Shown here piece after piece: positions 20,183-23,142 of a DNA stretch of 23,142 bases. The notes beneath the pieces are model-generated. The model saw only the letters and a program-made list of their open reading frames with translations. It was not told the DNA's origin and did no database searches. Made by a program: the position numbers and the translations under genes. Source of the DNA: an uncultured Bacteroidales bacterium (GTDB taxonomy: Bacteria; Bacteroidota; Bacteroidia; Bacteroidales; Bacteroidaceae). Location: contig CALKIW010000163.1 of assembly GCA_937995875.1 (NCBI GenBank), forward strand, positions 1 through 23,142. The letters are read 5' to 3'. Within the stretch, counting starts at the first letter, position 1. Every line of letters starts with the position of its first letter.

Positions 20183-22117
20183 TTATCTTTGTATATATTT
20201 CATTCCATTGGCAATCACAACACCCTGATAACTTCTGTCGACACGCTGTCCGGAAAGATTGTACATGACATTGCTTTCCAACCGGTTGCCCATATTGACA
20301 GAAGCTATGGAAGTGGGCACTGTACTCACGGCTACCGATTGCCCCTTCACATAGTAACCGTGATTAACAAAAGGGGCAGTATCCACCACTTTATGTGCAT
20401 CATCACTACCGTTTTCGGTAATGATGATGTTGTCTGGCATGTCGGCATCAGCCGTAATATTGAGTTTCAGCTTGTAGATCACATTACCTTCGTCCGTAAT
20501 CCCGACACGATCGAACTCGTCGCCCGGCCATGAACCGGTGGAGGCATAATAAGCTCCGTCGTTATGGGCATCTCCCCACATCCAACCACATACGGTGGCA
20601 TTGTCTACAGGCGACTCATAGTAAACGGAATAGGCGTCGTTGTCCACAAGGTTTTTTACAGGCTCCTCCAATGGTGTGTCTTCCTCAGAATAGTTGCCCT
20701 TGACGTAAACCAAATATCCCTTAGCCGGCACACTGACACTGAGATTACCCGTGAATTTGAAGCTGCGACGGCTCACTCCTTTGGCAATGCTTTCACTGTT
20801 GAGCCATTGGCTATAAGTGCCGTTAATACCTGTGAGCAACGCAGTTTGTGTCGTTGTGCCCGTATTGAGCAGCACGATAACCTCACTATTGCCGGCAGCA
20901 CGACGGTAGGCAAGGATATACTGGTTGGAGTTGGTGGTAGAGAGAAATTCCACAGGTGCATTATCCGATGCCATTGCCCCATCGTGGAGCGCAGCCTGCG
21001 TGTGTTTCAGCGCGGCAAGCGTACGAATGGTATTCAGCATTCTTTTATCAGTCTGTGTCCAATCTATCTTCGTGTCCTCAAAATAGTTCAACGCCTGATT
21101 GCCGCCGGTTTCCATGCCGTTATAAATCATTGGCATTCCCCAAAGCGTGTAGGTCAGCACCGTGAGCAAATATCTGTTCTGCCCATATTTGCTGATCAGC
21201 GTTTTCTTCTCCTCGTTCCAGTTCATGTCGTGACTGGTGACATACACCATACGGGCTACATCCATCTGCTTGGAAGCCTCTATCAAATCGGTGCAGTACA
21301 CCTTCAGCGGATTGGCATAAATCCCGGCACTGCCATACTTCTCCAACTTGGTTTGGAAACCCCAAGCGTAGTCGTAATCGAAGCCGGCCGACTGTAGACG
21401 CACATTGTTGGGATCGGTGAAGTCGGTTTCACCCAACATCACAATTTCTTTGCCACTCTTGTAGTTCTTGAGCATGAGAATGGTGTTCTGCCAATAGCTC
21501 ACAGGAATATCTCTGCTCGATATATAGTCGCAGCGATAACCGTCGATATCGGCCACGTCAATCCAATATTTCAGGCAGTCATTCATGGCTTCAACCAAGC
21601 CGGCATTGTTGTAATTAAGCTGATACACATCTCCATAGTTGTTCGGATTCACCATCTTCCCATTGACGGTCTTGTAGTATTCCGGATGGGAGCTTACCCA
21701 TTTGGCATCGGTTGCCGTATGGTTTGGCACCCAGTCGAGCCACACTTTCATGCCTTTGCCATGTGCGGCACTGACAAACGACTTCAAGTCATCGACCGTG
21801 CCGTAATCTGGGTTTACAGCTTTGAAATCGACAGCCGCATACGGACTGTTGATTCCGCCCCCTCTGGGGTAGATGGGCATGAGCCAAACAATATCGACAC
21901 CCGTGCGTTTCAGGTCATCGAGTCTTTGCTCAGCAGCCGCAAAAGTTCCTTCCGGTGTGTAGGAGCCAACATTCATCTCGTAGATTACCTGTTGCCCCCT
22001 GCCATAAGTTCCGGCATTGATATCGTCCACATAGTCTGCCCACACGGTGTTGCTATATCCGAAAGATAACAGCAGCAAGGTTATGAAACAGAGTTTTTCT
22101 ATTGAAAAAGATTTCAT
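20183..22117 (-). CDS. secreted GH13 alpha-amylase with C-terminal starch-binding module
   Basis: A 644-residue protein with a signal peptide (cut likely after TVWA, residue 27). The GH13 barrel covers about 40-400: region I DWVPNHT (128-134), region II DGYRCDYI with nucleophile Asp197, region III GETD with acid/base Glu230 and region IV SHD with Asp297, so all three catalytic acids are present. A C-terminal all-beta amylase domain follows (about 400-475), then a CBM26-like starch-binding module (about 490-600, YYESPVDNATVCGWMWGD, then GSWPGDEF). The last 40 residues (MYNLSGQRVDRSYQG, VVIANGMKYIQR) form a short Prevotella-type secretion/anchoring tail, probably for a type IX-like route (inference). 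It acts on starch or maltodextrin outside the cell. The frameshifted SusE/F-like gene lies 45 bases upstream on the same strand. Confidence 0.93.
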   Translation of the reverse strand: MKSFSIEKLCFITLLLLSFGYSNTVWADYVDDINAGTYGRGQQVIYEMNVGSYTPEGTFAAAEQRLDDLKRTGVDIVWLMPIYPRGGGINSPYAAVDFKAVNPDYGTVDDLKSFVSAAHGKGMKVWLDWVPNHTATDAKWVSSHPEYYKTVNGKMVNPNNYGDVYQLNYNNAGLVEAMNDCLKYWIDVADIDGYRCDYISSRDIPVSYWQNTILMLKNYKSGKEIVMLGETDFTDPNNVRLQSAGFDYDYAWGFQTKLEKYGSAGIYANPLKVYCTDLIEASKQMDVARMVYVTSHDMNWNEEKKTLISKYGQNRYLLTVLTYTLWGMPMIYNGMETGGNQALNYFEDTKIDWTQTDKRMLNTIRTLAALKHTQAALHDGAMASDNAPVEFLSTTNSNQYILAYRRAAGNSEVIVLLNTGTTTQTALLTGINGTYSQWLNSESIAKGVSRRSFKFTGNLSVSVPAKGYLVYVKGNYSEEDTPLEEPVKNLVDNDAYSVYYESPVDNATVCGWMWGDAHNDGAYYASTGSWPGDEFDRVGITDEGNVIYKLKLNITADADMPDNIIITENGSDDAHKVVDTAPFVNHGYYVKGQSVAVSTVPTSIASVNMGNRLESNVMYNLSGQRVDRSYQGVVIANGMKYIQR

Positions 22118-22162
22118 CTTGGTATATTTTTCTTTTACATAGCGTACATGACAGTCAAAGGA

Positions 22163-22961
22163 TTATTTGATCATCACTTTACGTCCGTTAATAATAACAA
22201 TTCCATGATAGCCTGACTCTGTCAAGGACCGTATATCTGAATTTGATAACTTTTGCCCCAAGACGTTGTACACAGCTCCATCGCAAAATCTTTTTTCCTG
22301 ATGATTTCTCACATCAGCGATTCCCGTACTTGATGAAGTGAGTTTTACATTGTCAATGGCCAATGCCTGTGCAGCATTACAGGTAGTTCCGGTTGTGACA
22401 CTGATATTCCATGCCAAATAGACATCAGATCCCGCTGCAATGTTTATTGGCAACGGCTGACTGACATTTACGGTTGCTCCGGGAATCTCACTATAGCCCT
22501 TAGTAGAAGCATCTGCAGCGAAAATTGTTATTATCTCCAATGACATATACCTGCTTGAGATTGCTTCCATCATTATCACTCTCCAGAAGTAATGTCGCTG
22601 CTTCGGAAGATGTTATTGTGAGGATAATTCTTTTGCAGTGGAATGTGTATGCCCCGCAAGATATATTAGCCGGGTCAGAACCACCCTTCAAGTTATAACT
22701 TGTGTTCATAAGAATAGATGTCCCACTTGACCCATAGTTACAGGCAGAACTCCATTTGGAATCGGCAATTTTGAAATTGCCACTTAATGTTTTGTCACTG
22801 AGTGTGTACACACCGTCGCCCTCATCCTTAAATTCCCAGTCGGATTTAGCACTCCAACTATTCACCTCACCCAGAAGAAAAATGCCGGATTGCGCAAACA
22901 GATAGGATGGCATTCCAAGGAGCAGGCATAACATCATAGTGGCTTTGAGTATATGTGTCAT
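22163..22961 (-). pseudogene. SusE/F-like starch-binding protein broken by a one-base frameshift
   Basis: The N-terminal part starts at the ATG complementary to 22959-22961, with a signal peptide (MLCLLLGMPSYLFAQ). It has a SusE/F-style module, GIFLLGEVNSWSAKSDWEF and LSGNFKIADSKWSSACNYG, and a second unit opening with QVYVIGDNNNF. It then meets a stop at 22500-22502. A second frame continues with AADASTKGYSEIPGATVNV, then LAWNISVTTGTTCNAAQALA and IDNVKLT, and ends in the tail AVYNVLGQKL/HGIVIINGRKVMIK. Dropping one base in the A-run 22521-22524 (T-run on the coding strand) joins ...NNNF to AADAS; the span of 799 bases is one more than a multiple of three, giving 265 residues when repaired. 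It is the upstream partner of the amylase. It may be a true pseudogene, a sequencing error or a fusion of two unrelated halves. Confidence 0.75.
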
Positions 22962-22989
22962 ATTATTTGCTATAATTCTGTTCTGTAAT

Positions 22990-23029
22990 TTTAGAGATGG
23001 ATACTCAAACAGAATATCCAATCTCTAAA
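22990..23029. promoter_or_regulatory. hairpin upstream of the starch-binding gene
   Basis: TTTAGAGATGGATA (22990-23003) pairs with TATCC-A-ATCTCTAAA (23015-23029): 14 base pairs with one bulged base and an 11-base loop. It begins 29 bases upstream of the start codon of the broken gene. No T-run follows on either strand, so it is more likely an operator or mRNA leader structure than a terminator. Confidence 0.5.
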
Positions 23030-23096
23030 TATTAACTAGTCGTCCCTTGAAAAACATTTAACTTATTGATTATCAGTAAAATAATTACTTTTTAGC

Positions 23097-23127
23097 TTGC
23101 ATATTTCTGCAAGTTTTTGTACCTTTG
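23097..23127 (+). promoter_or_regulatory. rightward promoter with internal palindrome at the window edge
   Basis: TTG at 23097-23099, 20 bases, then TACCTTTG at 23120-23127, matching the phylum consensus. It points out of the window to an unseen gene divergent from the starch locus. CTTGCA-N6-TGCAAG (23096-23113) is a perfect palindrome that overlaps the -33 box and the spacer, the position expected for a repressor or activator site. Confidence 0.65.
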
Positions 23128-23142
23128 TATAATAAAACCTTG

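Noticed and set aside
22500..22579. Programmed ribosomal frameshift in the starch-binding gene
   Set aside because: The site lacks a recognised slippery heptamer or the prfB-type stop context; a simple one-base indel explains it better.

Overview
The window looks like chromosomal DNA of a Prevotella-like member of the Bacteroidota. The evidence is: several promoters of the Bacteroidota type (a TTG-containing -33 element, about 19-20 bases, then TAnnTTTG); few clear Shine-Dalgarno sequences; DUF349, DUF1080, LacX-like and SusE/F-like proteins typical of the phylum; and secreted proteins ending in the short 'YNLSGQRV...GVVI.NG.K' tail common in Prevotella. I see no phage, transposase, plasmid, CRISPR, tRNA or rRNA gene. 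Most of the window is ordinary housekeeping and envelope metabolism separated by unusually repeat-rich intergenic DNA.

Layout. 1-796 (-): 5' three quarters of the tRNA 2-thiouridylase gene mnmA. 1095-3762 (-): a three-gene exported module, two tandem DUF1080 (3-keto-glycoside-acting) paralogues followed by a sugar phosphate isomerase/epimerase-like TIM-barrel protein, preceded by a terminator-like leader hairpin. 3763-4764: a 1-kb gap with a palindrome and an array of four 22-bp repeats. 4851-7117 (+): SPFH membrane protein, ribbon-helix-helix protein, LacX-like aldose epimerase. 7406-10650 (-): rsgA, a triplicate 88-bp repeat, a 34-bp hairpin, frr, free methionine-(R)-sulfoxide reductase and rsmA, which form a translation and oxidative-repair neighbourhood. 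10825-10923 (-): an unannotated 32-residue one-helix membrane protein with its own promoter, ribosome binding site and terminator.

11411-13977 (+): YbhN/AglD-like membrane protein with an almost leaderless promoter, then the dipeptidase pepD. 13978-14607: a second gap holding a second 22-bp repeat array related to the first. 14766-17759 (+): CorA-type metal transporter and a five-repeat DUF349 protein. 17925-19839: EVE-like protein (-), a small coiled-coil protein and a DUF1294 membrane protein (+), and an exported M15 peptidase (-). 20183-22961 (-): a starch locus with a secreted GH13 alpha-amylase preceded by a SusE/F-like gene broken by a one-base frameshift. A strong rightward promoter with an internal palindrome lies at the right edge.

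The most noteworthy items are the two dispersed 22-bp-period arrays with a shared flank, the possible attenuator and the cysteine-rich lipoprotein tether in the DUF1080 operon, the 88-bp triplicate next to rsgA, the 32-residue membrane protein, and the frameshifted starch-binding gene. I did not find a clearly new multi-gene system; the candidates are stated with their limits.
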